Below are positions 46,313 through 57,965 of a DNA stretch of 64,000 nt, piece by piece. The stretch is from Artemia franciscana (taxonomy: Eukaryota; Arthropoda; Branchiopoda; Anostraca; Artemiidae). Each line of letters opens with the position of its first letter. Within the stretch, counting starts at the first letter, position 1. The position numbers and the translations under genes are program-made. The notes beneath the pieces were generated by a model that worked only from the letters and a program-made list of their open reading frames with translations, was not told the origin of the DNA and searched no databases. Location: contig NW_027062617.1 of assembly GCF_032884065.1 (NCBI RefSeq), forward strand, positions 1,674,001-1,738,000, read 5' to 3'.

Positions 46313-46641
46313 TAAAAAAAAAGGTAAAGGATGCAGCACAAGCCTCTTAAGGTCCGAACCGGCGGTGCTAATCTCTGTCTCAAGGCCCTTCAGCCAGGAA
46401 GTGAAATGGGGGGATGAGGGCCAGTCATCCTCTGCTTTTGTACTCCCTTCATGTTTACTTTCCCCAGATTTCTCCAGGTACTCATTTAGAGCTGGGTCGA
46501 CTCTGGCTGAGCTTACAGAGTTACACCACTGACCCCCATACCAAACCAAATAGTTAGGTACACTAGGATTCGAACCCTTGTCCTCTCGGACAAAGGATCC
46601 TAAATACAGCCCACCAATCCACTTGGCTACGACGCCGGGGG
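46313..46641 (-). mobile_element. tRNA-derived SINE, copy 2 (complete)
   Basis: Reading on the minus strand from 46641: a tRNA-like head GGCGTCGTAGCCAAGTGG with an A box (about 46611-46629), and a B box GGTTCGAATCC (about 46566-46577). Then comes a body shared with the 33.09 kb copy (GGGGTCAGTGG, CTCAGCCAGAGTCGACCC, CCTGGAGAAATCTGGGGA). A 3' tail leads into an A/T-run at about 46313. The head resembles a Leu/Ser-type (class II) tRNA. It is antisense to the host gene. Confidence 0.8.
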
Positions 46642-47449
46642 TTATTATTCTGAATTGAACCAGATCTCCCAGTACGCTAAAGATAAATCCTTACAGATGG
46701 TTTATAGCCCTTCCAAGCTTTTTGTAATGTTACTTAGGTTCCATGTAGCATTGGGAAAAGATGTAAGACCCCCTCCCCAAGGTCGTTACCTGTGAAATTA
46801 GATGGTATACATATTGCTGTAATTTGTTTGATTCTTGTTGTTACCTTGTTTGCACTAATTGCGTTCATCGGAGGGACTTTTGAGAAGAAATAATTCTAAA
46901 AAGGTTTTTTGGGTAGTCAATTTATGCATGCTTCAATCTTCTAGCAGAAGAAGCTTTGGAGAAGGAGTTTTAGTTGACTTTGCATTGATTAGTGCTTGTA
47001 CTAGCAGTATATCCACATTTTTGCTAATACCACAAATCACCAATAAAAAGGTACAGTGATCTCTTACATAGTGTATTTTCAAATAAGGCCTATCTAATAT
47101 GAAATCCGAGAGAATGCTTCCAGAACCTTGGCATTATGTTAAGAAATACCTTGAATGCGGCATTTTTCTATTTGGGTCAGGCACAAAATTTATCAGTCAA
47201 TACATTACTTTTGACTGGTAAGAAACAAAGTGTTATTTTGCTTCTTTTTTTCAAGAGGAAAAAATTGGGTGGCAACTGGCCCCCTTTTAGTGGCCTGCTT
47301 TGCTCCAAGGCACCCATGTGACCAGAGGTCCAATAAATATACCTTGGGGGATAACGTGACCCTTGGAGCCCCAGGGACAATGTCGTGAATTATGCTAACA
47401 TAGCATTGTTCAAGGATAGGTTTTATAGTAAAAAAAAAAAAAATGGGCA

Positions 47450-48070
47450 TATTTCATTTAGTTGCCCCGATTGACTTGAAACTTGTAGAGATTGTTCCCT
47501 TGGACAGAGGGACCTGAAAAAATGAGGACTTGGCTGGCGTAGGGGGAGGGGGACCAAAAATAGGCAAAAAACTTTGTCCCTGATTAGTTGGAAGCACACC
47601 TGTTGGTCTTTAGATAACGGGGACCGTAACATTTACATAAATAGGCTGGGAGACATCAGCCTGTAGAAAACAAGGCCCAAAGAAGAGCCATAGCAAGGTT
47701 TTTTCTTTGATTGGTTTGGAACTTGTATCCTTAAAGTCTTGGGCCAAGGGGACCCAAATGCACAAAGAAAAGCTAAAGAGAAAAATTGGTTTGTCTGAAG
47801 GCCCATAAAAAAGGTCAAAAACTGTTCTAAAATATACTGCGAGTTCCTGAGCCAAGATAGCCCTAATATGCGAAAAACCAGCGATTGGCTTGTAATTTAG
47901 ATTTGTATGATTATGGCCAAATGAGTATTGATGCACGAGAAGAATTTGAATATATTGGTTTGCTTGGAATAGGGCCATTATTTTTTTTATTTAGTCAATT
48001 GGCTTCAAATACACAGGACCAAGGGAACCTCACTGAGGATTTTTTTTCCATTAATCTATGATCTGTAAAA
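47450..48070 (+). repeat. SAT-3 degenerate tandem repeat, second locus
   Basis: Four or five units with 'gattgacttgaaacttgtag', 'cttggacagagggacct', 'aaatgcacaaagaaaagc', 'attggtttgtctgaaggccc' and 'cgattggcttgtaattt'. Same family as 24.5-25.6 kb. The minus-strand open frames (47423-47978) are translations of it. Confidence 0.55.
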
Positions 48071-48304
48071 TTGTTTTTTTTTTTTTAATATGTTATTTGA
48101 GGTGACTTACTGTAGACGTGTATTTATACAAACATGCCAACAATTGCCACAAAACAGAAAATGACCAGATTCTTTTAATAAGATAGTAGATTAAGATATG
48201 TCTATATCCAAGGATATCAAGAGGATGGATGTTAAGATGACTTAAGCCTTATAGAAGACCAGAAATGATGAAGATTTTTAATCCGTATGATTGAGAATCC
48301 TGCC

Positions 48305-48500
48305 CCATCCACGCCAAAGCTCGTAATGAAAGGTTTATTGAAAAAAAAGTTGCACAAGCTAAATGCAATCCCATATTCTATTTATTAAGCAAAAAAGCTG
48401 AAGAAACTTTACGAACATTCGTACCATTAACCTATAATAAAACTATATCAATTAAAATAAGACTGAAATTAATTTTGAAAATATTTCCAAAAAAATAGCC
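48305..48500 (+). other. short coding-like stretch, unknown
   Basis: About 63 codons are open on the + strand (containing ARNERFIEKKVAQAKC and then LLSKKAEETLRTF), ending at a TAG. There is no splice context joining it to the phospho-lyase exons in frame and no known domain. It may be a LINE or other transposon scrap. Confidence 0.2.
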
Positions 48501-48901
48501 AATAAAAGGAAAATAAAAATATGCTAGAAGCTGGAACTTACTTCTGAATTATATGTTCATACTAATATATCCATTAGCATTTATGATATTTACTTACTAT
48601 TTCGAAGTATATATTTATTTCATATTGCAGTGTTTGTATATCAATGTTGAGTTTAATTAATCATATGCTGCTGAATAAATTTGGAGATTCTATCAGACTC
48701 AGAGTGGCCGGTACATCGGACTTGAATTCAAATTATGTTCAGTGACCTCTTAATATATACTGTTATTTTTTGTCATGCTGTTTTACTGCGTCTTCTATAG
48801 ACTATATAGGCGATTAATTTAATTTTCAAGTTCATAGATTGTTTTTCTCTTCTATGAATCAAAGGTTGATAAAACTCTATTATTTATGTTCAATAATATT
48901 C

Positions 48902-48904
<3 letters not shown>

Positions 48905-48984
<80 letters not shown>
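48905..48984. repeat. (AT)n microsatellite
   Basis: About 35 uninterrupted AT units plus a short broken extension. The Ile-Tyr open frame is its translation. Confidence 0.97.
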
Positions 48985-48986
<2 letters not shown>

Positions 48987-49129
48987 TCTGGAAGAAAATC
49001 AGAACGAAAATCAAAGTTCTTGCACGAGCAACCACCTATTTATTTCACTTTCTTAAATCTTTGCTGAGATTTGCTCTGTTTTAAGTAATTTAACTTATTC
49101 TTACCATAACGAGAAGCAGCACGACGTAT

Positions 49130-50120
49130 TTCTTCTTCTTTTTCTTTGTTTACATATGGTTATGTAAACAAAGAAACTCTTTCTTTTTGAGGCAAAAAAG
49201 TTTTAGTTTCAAATGGATTAGTCCTTTTATTTTTTCGTTAACATAAGGTTTATCTGAGGAACATACCTTCTTGGTAACCTCTGGGAAACAATTTTGGTAA
49301 TTTGTCATTAATTTTGTTTGAAACAATCTAACCTTTGAATTAAGCACGACAAAGCATCATCCCAACTCTCAGACGTAATCTGAGATCCAAAATCAATAAG
49401 ACCTTGACTTGTTATTGGCCGGTACGAAAATTCAGAAACTGAATACTTTGTTTTAAAAATTAGTAGTGGTGTCAAATGTAGCATGAAATGATAGCTACCA
49501 CTGAGGGGGGGAGGGGAACACTGTAAAAGGTTTTAAGGTTGGTGCTAATAACATCCAAACTGGTTCCAGCTTTTGTAGTAGGGAAATCAACAATTTGCTT
49601 AAGCTTCCGATCTTTGCACAGATAATTAAGACTTGGTTCGTTTGCGTCTCCTGCTATAAAAATATCGCCATTTGGATACTTTCTCATCACAAAGTCAAGA
49701 CTTGTTTGTAGCCTATCATGAAAATTACGATGAGAAAAAAGCATTCTGTCCGGGTGAATAATAAAATGCGCAAATTATTAAATTAGTGTAAGGCCGTGGT
49801 AGGCATTTGGGCTTAGTAGATATCCAGATGATTTCGTCGCTATCACCTAGACCTGGCACATGGAGGAGGGTAGGAGATAGACAATCCATTGTGAAAATCG
49901 TTACTCCTCCTTTTTTCCCCCAGTGAGTGGCCAACTGGGCGTAGCTTTATAAACTCCTGAAAACCAGTCATTTAAAGGAGATCTGGATTGTGTACCTAGA
50001 CTTCAGTAACTGCAATTACATCAATATGGTTCAATTTTGCTGTTGCTTCTAACTCTACTAACTTTTAAAAATTCCTACTTTTGGCGTTCGTAAGGAGGAA
50101 AACAGGGAAATGATAACTTT
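49130..50120 (-). mobile_element. LINE endonuclease-domain fragment (5' part only)
   Basis: On the minus strand an apurinic-like endonuclease of a LINE: AKLNHIDVIAVTEV (about 50060-50010), then a GGVTIF block (about 49910), a CAFYYSPGQN block (about 49765), GDIFIAGDANEPSLNY (about 49670-49625) and an IVDFPTTKAGTSLDVI block (about 49585-49540). A post-endonuclease linker follows down to about 49150. A stop and a frame change break it. No reverse transcriptase follows, so this is the 5' portion of a LINE, opposite to the usual 5'-truncated remains. It ends at a perfect palindrome TTTACATATGGTTATGTAAA-like segment near 49147-49170. It could be the missing domain of the LINE family at 5.0-6.8 kb. 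Confidence 0.75.
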
Positions 50121-50199
50121 ATTTTTTATCAAACTCTTTAGCAACAGATTTCTTCAAAAAAAGCCTTATTCTGAGGTAAGTTTGGCAGGGTGTAAGTAT

Positions 50200-50790
50200 A
50201 AGAAATAATGCTGGGAGTTGGGAGAATGTACCCTAAAAGTGAAATATCATCATTCGGTTTGTTGTAGGAAGGTTTGTCGTGAGGCTTGAACTCACCACCC
50301 TGGACCGAGAGACTACTAAACCGGTTTTGTTGTGGGAGGGTAAGAGGTTCACTTTTGAAAGTTGGGGAGGGGGTAAATTGAGAGAGCCTTGGGCCCTTCT
50401 GATTTTCGTGGAGAATGGTCCACAGGAGAATTTTCTGGGGGAAATTTTTCTGATGCCTTAAATTAAAAAATGGGAGTCATAATACACGGGGTGAATTTTT
50501 AACAGGAAAGGGGGATCCGAGGGGGAGAATCTTCCGTGGAATATTTATTTGAAGGGAAGTTTTTCGCCAGGGGGAATTTCCCACTGGGGAATTTTTCTTT
50601 CTTTCAAGATCGCAACAACGAGTGACGGGTAAGCTAAATTTTGTTCGCTCACAAATCTATATGATATAGGCTATAATTTACTTCAAATGGATGATTGCTT
50701 ACTTAGTTAATTTGGTCCGTCTACGCCTGGAGGTGATTAAGGCAGCAACAGTGGTTTGCCATGATGATCTTTCCTTAGCTTTTCTATAGT
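50200..50790. repeat. purine-rich simple-repeat stretch in the intron
   Basis: 50330-50610 consists of loose repeats like 'gggggaatttttc' and 'ggggaaattttt', similar to 41.4-41.7 kb and the subterminal parts of the hAT element. No gene. Confidence 0.4.
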
Positions 50791-50878
50791 GATATCTGAT
50801 AGTGCCACTGATTTCAGTTGGTCATTTCTGGCCTAATGTTGTATTGGCTGGCCAGGGTCAAATGTCTATATTTCATTG
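50791..50878 (+). pseudogene. decayed tandem copy (a) of the next exon's 5' end
   Basis: GATATCTGATAGTGCCACTG-ATTTCAG and then 'ttggtcatttctggcctaat', 'gttgtattggctggccaggg' and 'tcaaatg' match the real exon start at 51061-51140 base for base with few changes. The acceptor ATTTCAG is kept, and the frame stays open for about 15 codons of recognisable similarity (VGHFWPNVVLAGQGQM), then diverges to a stop with no donor. Confidence 0.8.
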
Positions 50879-50894
50879 TAAAAGTAGAATGGTT

Positions 50895-51000
50895 TAAAGC
50901 TTTAAACTTTTGGGTTACAATTCTTGATAACCCCTTTAATTTCAGCTTTTACATTTCTACCCTCATGTTTTTTCAACTGACCAGTATCAAGTAAATGGTT
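50895..51000 (+). pseudogene. decayed tandem copy (b) of the next exon's 5' end
   Basis: 'aatttcagcttttacatttc' followed by 'taccctcatgttttttcaac' and 'tgaccagtatcaagtaaatg' aligns with the true exon start but has a 1-bp frame change and more substitutions than copy (a). Its upstream block AGAATGGTTTAAAGCTTTAA matches AGAATGGTTTCAAGATTTAA at 51016, so the repeated unit (about 130-140 bp) includes intron sequence. Confidence 0.72.
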
Positions 51001-51087
51001 ATTTTTTTAAATTAAGAATGGTTTCAAGATTTAAAATAAAAATGTGTGCTGTTAAATAATGATACCTGATGGCACCACTAATTTCAG

Positions 51088-51322
51088 TTGGACATTGCCA
51101 CCCTCATGTTGTATCAGCTGGCCAGAGTCAAATGGCAAGAGCTGCTTGTTCCCAAGGCTATGTTTGTGATGTACAAAAAAGATATCTAAAGAAACTTCTC
51201 GAAACTTTACCAGAAAAACTTTCGGTTTGTTTTTTGCTGAATTCTGGCTCAGAAGCAAATGACTTGGCTCTTCGGTTAGCTAGAAGATACACTGGTGGGG
51301 ATGATATTGTTGTATTTGAAAA
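51088..51322 (+). CDS. ETNPPL: phospho-lyase exon with the PLP-phosphate-binding motif
   Basis: The exon begins after ATTTCAG and ends GAAAA|GTAAGT, a strong donor. Entering phase 1 and leaving phase 2, it encodes V-GHCHPHVVSAGQSQMARAA, then LLETLPEKLSVCFLLNSGSE and ANDLALRLARRYTGGDDIVV. GHCHP, LPE-x-LSVC and the NSGSEANDLALRLAR segment are the class-III aminotransferase-fold signature; the G-S-E-A loop binds the cofactor phosphate. Length and residue order agree with animal ETNPPL/PHYKPL without gaps. No stop or frame change. This is the intact member of three tandem copies of the exon start. Confidence 0.95.
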
Positions 51323-52264
51323 GTAAGTTGGTTTTTATATCAATACCTTTTACTTTGTAAAATTATTTGTTTGGTTAATTTTCCTTTAATAGGAGACAAC
51401 ACTTTTATTTTCTGTAATTTTTGGTTGTGCGTTGCACAAGTGCTTAGAAAATTTATGATGAGTATTAGGTGTTCAAAAGAAATCTTGCACAGAAATCTTA
51501 ACTAGAAAATTTTATTTGAATGACTATTTTGAAATTAGGAGTTCTTAACTTTTGTGGTGATTCCAGGTTGTATTGAGTTGTCCAAAATCGGCAAACCCCT
51601 TTGTTTGTCTTTTGAAATTATTATTGCTACTCGTATATGATTTCCCCCCTATATTCGTGTTGCCTTTTAAGTATTTTGTATGCCACTAATTTTTTTCCCT
51701 CACTCCACCACTTGGTTGTGGATGTCTGTTGAATCTTCTTTCGAAGGAATTGACAGTGAGAGTTTTAGGGAAAAAGTCCACAAGGCCAAATCGAAGTTTA
51801 CCCTTGATCAAAGCTGTTTTTCAAGCGCTCAGTTCTTGGCGTTTCAACCTTAAAATAATTGGACCAAGGTGTGTGCCTTCGTGGTGGCTGGACAATGGGG
51901 GTTACTATATGAGATTGCTTTTTAGAAGGATCAACCAACCAATCAATTTATTCAAAAGAAACACAGAAAAAATTACAGAACTATAGACCCCCACAAAGGC
52001 TCTTTGGCCTGTGAGAGTGGAAGACTAAACATAACATTAAATAATAGCTCTAAAATCAAACAGAAGGACAAGAAGAGAAAGAAAAAAATTAAGCAACACC
52101 AAAAACTACCATGCCAACCAAAATAAATGAATTAAACAAATTGAAGAGGAAAAATAGAGGGAGAAGAAGAAGGGAGGGTAGAAATAACTGTCTAGGCATG
52201 ATCTTATAGTTTTGGTTTTATGAATGAAAATATCTGTGTTATTTCTGAGAGAAAAAGAAACACA

Positions 52265-54045
52265 AGATTCATTATTATTATTATAATTTTATTACCCATC
52301 ATGGTGTATAAATCCACAAAATATGGAGTAGAAAATTAGGAAAAAAAAACAGCAATGCACAACACTACGTAATCAACAACAGATTATCATCTATTTCAGA
52401 AGTCTATATATATCACTTGTTGGATCAAGATCTTGCCTATACCGGAGTAGACGCTTCTGCACGGCAATTACGTAGTTCGTCATTTCGTAGTTCAGAATTT
52501 AAAAAATATAATCGTTTCGAAGAAGTTAGGGACAAGTCCATGAAAATGCTTAAGAATGAAGCAAGAGGAAAGAAACATGTATAGGGATTTACCATCTCAT
52601 ACATTCATGCTGGGCTGGTATGTCATCTCTGACACTAATTTAATTGCTCTGTTACATATTTTGAAAACAGGAAATGTAAAAAATAAGAATGTCGTTAGCC
52701 ATGCTGTTGGACAGTAGTACTTATAAGATTGGATGAGAGAGTATAAGAGGACCTTTAATATTGAACCAGGGCAACAACGACGAAGTTTCCGAAGAACTCC
52801 TAGGTTTCTGGAGACCTTAAGTTTCACGAGAGCATATTGATATTTGAAGTCTAATAATTTTGATTCTATTAATTGACTCTAATAATTCTAATTTTGCGTC
52901 TAATAAAGTACCCTGGAATCGTACATGTCTATCAGGGGTACGAATTATGTCAACCTCAGTGGTAGAATTAGTTTCAACCAAAGGACAAGAAGTACCTTAT
53001 CTGTAAAACATAAGTAGTTTAGATTTAGCCACATTTAGGGCAAGGTGACTTGCATCGAACCAAGCAAAGGTTCTTTCTCGAACAGAATACATTTGCTTGA
53101 TAAGGAAAGAATCATTAATTTCTGAACACCCAAACAGACCTGAACAGATGATAGAGTACTATCATCTGCAAATGTAAATAGCACTGGATCTTGAGCTGCG
53201 TCACCAGGTGGAACAAAATTTTGATCACAAATACTGCAGCAACTCCGTTTAGTTTGTTCAGATATGGCAATAAAAAGATCGTTGATGAATATAGGAAATA
53301 AAACAGGTCTTAGGATAGACCCTTGAGGGACACCAAAATCAATACGGTATTGATATTGAAGCTTAGTGTCAATACTGTTAGACCTTTCAGATAAATAAGT
53401 TTCAAATCAATGTTAACTGTATCTCCGTATCCCTATTTTTTCCATTTTGGAGAGTAGGATATTATGTGATATGCTGTCAAACGCTTTTCTGACATCAAGG
53501 AAAATTACAGCTGCAAGTGCCTTGTGAATGAATTTCAGCAAGGCCATGCAAGCATATTCTGTGGGGTTTTTAGGGACAAAAACCAAACTTATTGCAATGG
53601 AAAAAATTGTTTTTTATTAAGAAACGACAAAAGTTTAGAGTACATCTATTTTTCTAAAATTTTACTAAAGGCTGATAAAAGAGAAATTTGTCGAAAATTA
53701 GAAGGATCATCTCTAGAACCATGCTTATGGAGAATAACTGATTTGGCAGATTTTAGGGCACTAGGAAAAGTTCCAATCAGAAATGATAAGTTAACAAGAA
53801 TGGTGAGAGGAGATAGAATAGAAGGTAAAATAAACTTTAATGCCTTGGCAGGAATTTGGTCAGGTCCACAAGAGGAAGACCCTATTTACTCAGAGACGAT
53901 TCTACGGACTTCAAACTCGGAAACCGGATCCAAAGCCATCGATTTTTGACAAGAAGGATTGAGGTACTTCTTAAAGTCACTGTTAGAAGAAGCACTAACC
54001 GAAAATATCTTCAAAAATTGATCTTCCTATGGAGGTGAATATTTT
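52265..54045 (-). mobile_element. LINE reverse transcriptase, broken, antisense in the intron
   Basis: Minus-strand blocks in order: SCGPDQIPAKALKFILP (about 53880-53830), FPSALKSAKSVILHKHG (about 53780-53720), SLLSAFSKILEK (about 53690-53655), GVPQGSI (about 53340-53314), FADD (53172-53161, catalytic pair intact) and the C-terminal VLLYSLIQSYKYYCPTAWL (about 52755-52700). The left end carries an (ATT)n run near 52270, a plausible LINE 3' tail. It is the same broad class (Jockey/CR1) as 5.0-6.8 kb but a different family. Several stops and frame changes. The + strand 141-codon frame at 53524-53949 is only its antisense shadow. Confidence 0.85.
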
Positions 54046-54149
54046 TACTTATAGAAGGCCACATTAAACCGACGCCACATTATCGACGGCACATTAAACC
54101 TTCCACTAAGAGACTTGAGAAAGCAATGGGTAATGACCTAACCTGCCCA

Positions 54150-54420
54150 TTAGTCCTTTTCGGGATCCTCTAAAGTAGATGTAAACAGCGGTGTCGGAGC
54201 TCCAGTCTGCAGCAGGCATCGAAATTCAGTTATGGGTCTGATGCAAGACTTGTAAAGTGGGATGACCGAGCCGGCTGTCTGAAGGCTCTTGAAGCAGAGA
54301 GTGATCCGCAGATTTCTTGCACAGTGGGCTCTCACCCGTTGGAGTTGGATTTTCCGAGAAGGATCATCCCAAATGTGACCCCATATATCAATTCTCATGC
54401 CTCTGGTATTTGGGTCTCAG
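54150..54420 (-). mobile_element. LINE C-terminal fragment
   Basis: An 82-codon minus frame with LRITLCFKSLQTAGSVIPLY and KSCIRPITEFRC fits the region after the RT palm of Jockey/CR1-type LINEs (LYK-x-x-IRP-x-x-E). A second family or a separate insertion next to the preceding LINE. Confidence 0.55.
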
Positions 54421-55899
54421 TTTTCTAAAAGGTATGCATGTGTCTTTGAAGAATCCATTATATCCCAATCAAATTATAAAATCTGCCAAATTTCGAAAGA
54501 CTACGCCTTTTTTAATTTAAGAACTTTTGTTTTCACACAAAGGAGTCATCCTCCACATGAACATTTGTGGTGACGTGAATAGCATTTAGTTTGTATTCAG
54601 CTTTCATCTTGAGTCGTTCCAACATGTCCAAATGGGGGAAAATGTTCAGTGGGATGATGGGCACAGTCCTGGTACGAAGTTCTTTAGAATTTGTTATGTG
54701 AGTAACTTCCGCTTGCTCCCCCTCCGAAAAAGAAAAAATCTTTATTAAAGTTATTGCAATCGCTTCCAGAATTATTTTTCTTTTTTTTCCAATGATGGTA
54801 ATGTATCGGCATCATCCCTCCGAAAACTTTGAGTGGACTGGGATAAGATTGAACGTGGACTCATCATTCGTGTCAACTTTGGGGCGAATACTATAGAGAA
54901 TTCTTTCTGCTTTTTTGGAAGCTTCTTGTCATATTCATTCCTTTAGTAAAGAACAAATGTGTGAGTTTACTAAAATAAATTTTGTAACCAGTGCGTTCTG
55001 GTGCTGACAACCTACACGGTCTGAGGATCGAATCAGCTCAGTAATAATGGTCTCAAAGATAATAATAATACCTTACTTATATTCTCAAACATTGTTCGAA
55101 AACTTAAATAACACAATATGGTGCAATATCCTTCCTTACTGTTCGGTAAAGTTATTCTTAAAGCGTTTTTTTAAATTCTGTATAAAAAAAATCCGTGAAA
55201 CACCTAAGACTTGAATAAAGAACAACGGGATAAGGCCAATAGTCGTGAATGAAATGGCCGATCTTTCAGACCAATGATTGCATGTGAAAAGAGCGAAATG
55301 TTAAGAAAAACTAAAGTGTTGACTTGAAAATACCCATCGATCTAAAAAAAACAACGGCTAAAAATTAACGAGAAACAAAGTAAAAATTAAAATCCAAGAA
55401 AATATACAAATAAGTAACCTCATAATGGAGCCTATTCGTAAATGAACCAGCTCTTTAATTGACCTTTGGAGTATTATAATTTCTCCTTCCAAGTAGTGAT
55501 TCACGTGTCTATAGTGAATCTTTTAAAAATTATGTAGAGCAATAAAAATAAGTCCGATATACATACTGTTCTTTCCACTATTATTGGACTTGTTTCACAT
55601 GTTAGATTTTATTTTTATTTGCCATGATTGGCCAATTCTGCCTTCAAAGTTATCGTCGCTAAATTATCTTATAACAAGTAAAATGGAACTGAAATTCAAT
55701 ATCAGAATTAATGGCAACAGAAAGCTGATGACATTCAAATTCCTTTGGGCAAATCTTGTTTTGGAGTAAGGAAAGCTAATAGTACATACTTAAATACCGA
55801 GGGACGATGTTGGTCTAAAGGCCTGAACACTTCTACGAGGACTGTTGGCCTCCAGGTGCTGAGAGAAGTTATAAAGAGTATTTATTAGTTTATCAGTAT

Positions 55900-56140
55900 A
55901 TATACATATATCATAGGCAGCGCAATAGCGCTGGTAAAGTAAAGAGCGAAGTGGGGCCTGTGCATTATTTTTTCTTTTTTCAGCAATGCGCTCTTTCAGC
56001 AGAGAGTTCTCGTAGAAACTTTGGAAGGGGCTCATTCGATTGAAAAAAAAAAAAACTCCTGGTGCTCTTTTCAAGAATCGAAAGTGATTTGAAGGCAAGC
56101 AGTCTCCCCCCCCCCATGCAGTAGGCTATAAATCTTTATA
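55900..56140 (-). repeat. SAT-1 unit at the edge of the composite
   Basis: CAGCGCAATAGCGCTGG (palindromic), then 'gtagaaactttggaaggggc', 'tcattcgattg', an A-run and 'aaagtgatttgaaggcaag'. It matches 30.20-30.40 kb in order and orientation. Confidence 0.6.
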
Positions 56141-56640
56141 GTTAGGGAAGCGGGCAGTCGCCAAATTCTTGTCTGTAGTGAAAACTATCGTCTTGGACAG
56201 AAATAATAAAATGAAACTGAATATTTTATATGATGATATTAATTGCTGAAAGCTCGTCAGTTCAAGATTGCATTTCACTGTAATTTTTGTTTTATGTTCA
56301 ATGTTGTAATAAGTACAGAAAGAAAATATTTGTAATATAATTCATTTTCAGTAAAGCGCCCATGAAGCAACTGGCTTTAGACTTTTAGAGTTTGGGAAGG
56401 AGGCAACTCTATGATTCATTTATATTAATGCCTGCTGTATGATTGTTTGCTATCATTGTTTATTTAATTTCTATGCGTTTTGGGTTCCATTTTTGGGTAG
56501 TAATTTATGGTCGTTTTTAGTTTGAATTATTATAGGTTTTTATTTCTGCTGAAATTAAGTTTAATATTGCCTTTACTTTTCTCTGAAAAACTTCTTTTTC
56601 GGAAGTTTTTTTTTTAATTATTCTTCGGAAAGTTTAGAGT
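56141..56640 (+). repeat. composite-element middle part
   Basis: Shares with 15.05-15.50 kb: 'ttaattgctgaaagctc', 'aatgttgtaataagta' and a block containing TTAAGTTTAATATTGC and CTGAAAAACTTCTTTTTC. Confidence 0.55.
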
Positions 56641-57965
56641 ATGAAGTAGACACTTCAGAGAATGTTGAGGGATTGCTATAAAACCGAATCAAAAGGCACT
56701 ATGTGCATGGTACCTGTCAATAGGACGTATCAGTAATATCTCGGCTGAGGATATTAAGTTGAATTTTTCAGGGCTACTACAATTGAACTAAATTAAAAGG
56801 GTTTAAGTGCATTCATGTGGTCAAAATGGCATAGATACAATGTTATAGGAAGAGAATAGGCTGTTAAATTTTATTTTTCAATGAAAATTGCGGGGTGGAA
56901 AATTAAATGAATTGGTACTATATGCGTTCAGATTGTCAAAAGGCTGTATTTGCAATATCCCAAAACAGCTAGGGTGCTAGGTTTGAACTTTCAGAGCATG
57001 TTATTGAGGTGCTTGAACTAAATAAAAAGACACTATGTCCGTCCAAGTTCATCATAATGGCGTATATCCGATATCTTAGGAACAGCTAAAGGTATCAAGT
57101 TGAAGCTTTCTGGGCATGTTGAGGTGGATGTATAATTAAATATGGATGTTAAAAGGCTGTAACGGATAAGGAAACTATGATGGAAATTTCAAAGGATGTT
57201 GGGATGTATGTTGAAAAAACTAAAAACGCACCATATGCATGTAGGTCGTCAAACAGGCTTATCAGCGGTGTCTCAGGAACGGTTAAGGTCCAGAACGTGA
57301 AGATTGAGCCTTTCAGGGCTACTACTGCAACTACTATTGCTACTGTGACTATTTACTACTGTAACTGCTTGTAGTTATAAGCAGTTGTGGCTACTTGTAG
57401 CTGCTTGCGTGTGTGACTAACTGCGATTCTGACTACTTGGAACTGCCATTGCTGCTACATGTGACTTTGCTGTAACAACTCCTGGCGTTTGAAGCTACTT
57501 ATGACTGCGACTACAATTACATGCAACAGTTACTGCGAATACTCGACACAGTGACAGTGACGTCTTGCGACTGCGACTACTTGTGTCGCAGTCGCGACAC
57601 AAGTATGGCAACTACGTGGAACTACGCGTGTATAGCAACTACGTGGAACTGTGGTTGTGAAATTCTGCGAAAGAAATTTCAGTGAAAGCAGGAAAAAATT
57701 AAAGTGTGGTGTTGGACCTTCAGGTTATGTTTTCAAGGATATTAAACTAAATCAGAAGACGCTACATGCTTCCAGTTCTTCCAAAGGGCTTGTCTGCGAT
57801 ATTTTAAGGCATGTAGGATTGTCAGGGACTGTTGAGTTACAAATTAAATTAGATCAAAGCGCACTAAGTGCATCCAAAGTTTTCGAATGTTGTATTTGTG
57901 ATATCTCAGTAAAGAATAAGGGAATAAAGTTGAAACTTTCAGGGCATGCGGAGAAAGATAGTTGA
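56640..57965 (+). repeat. SAT-2 tandem array, second locus
   Basis: About five units: 'cttcagagaatgttgaggga', 'atcaaaaggcactatgtgca', 'ctgtcaataggacgtatcag', 'caatatctcggc'. One central unit (57320-57620) has its triplet core expanded into a 300-bp run of imperfect CTACTTGTGACTG-type repeats. The 104-codon frame at 57651-57965 is a repeat translation. Confidence 0.75.

Larger units (their letters stand above)
46066..51087 (+). other. ETNPPL: intron of the phospho-lyase gene (5.0 kb)
   Basis: GT donor at 46066 and AG acceptor at 51086-51087; phase 1 (CAT G | TT GGA). It holds a SINE, SAT-3, an AT microsatellite, a LINE endonuclease fragment and two decayed copies of the next exon's start. 46642-47450 shows no supported gene; 48500-48900 is empty. 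Confidence 0.85.

Noticed and set aside
50791..51000. Extra functional exons of the phospho-lyase gene
   Set aside because: Copies lack donors, lose similarity after about 15 codons and one has a frame change, so they are listed as decayed copies and not as CDS.
53524..53949. 141-codon open frame on the + strand
   Set aside because: It is antisense to clear reverse transcriptase blocks of the minus-strand LINE and has no domain of its own.
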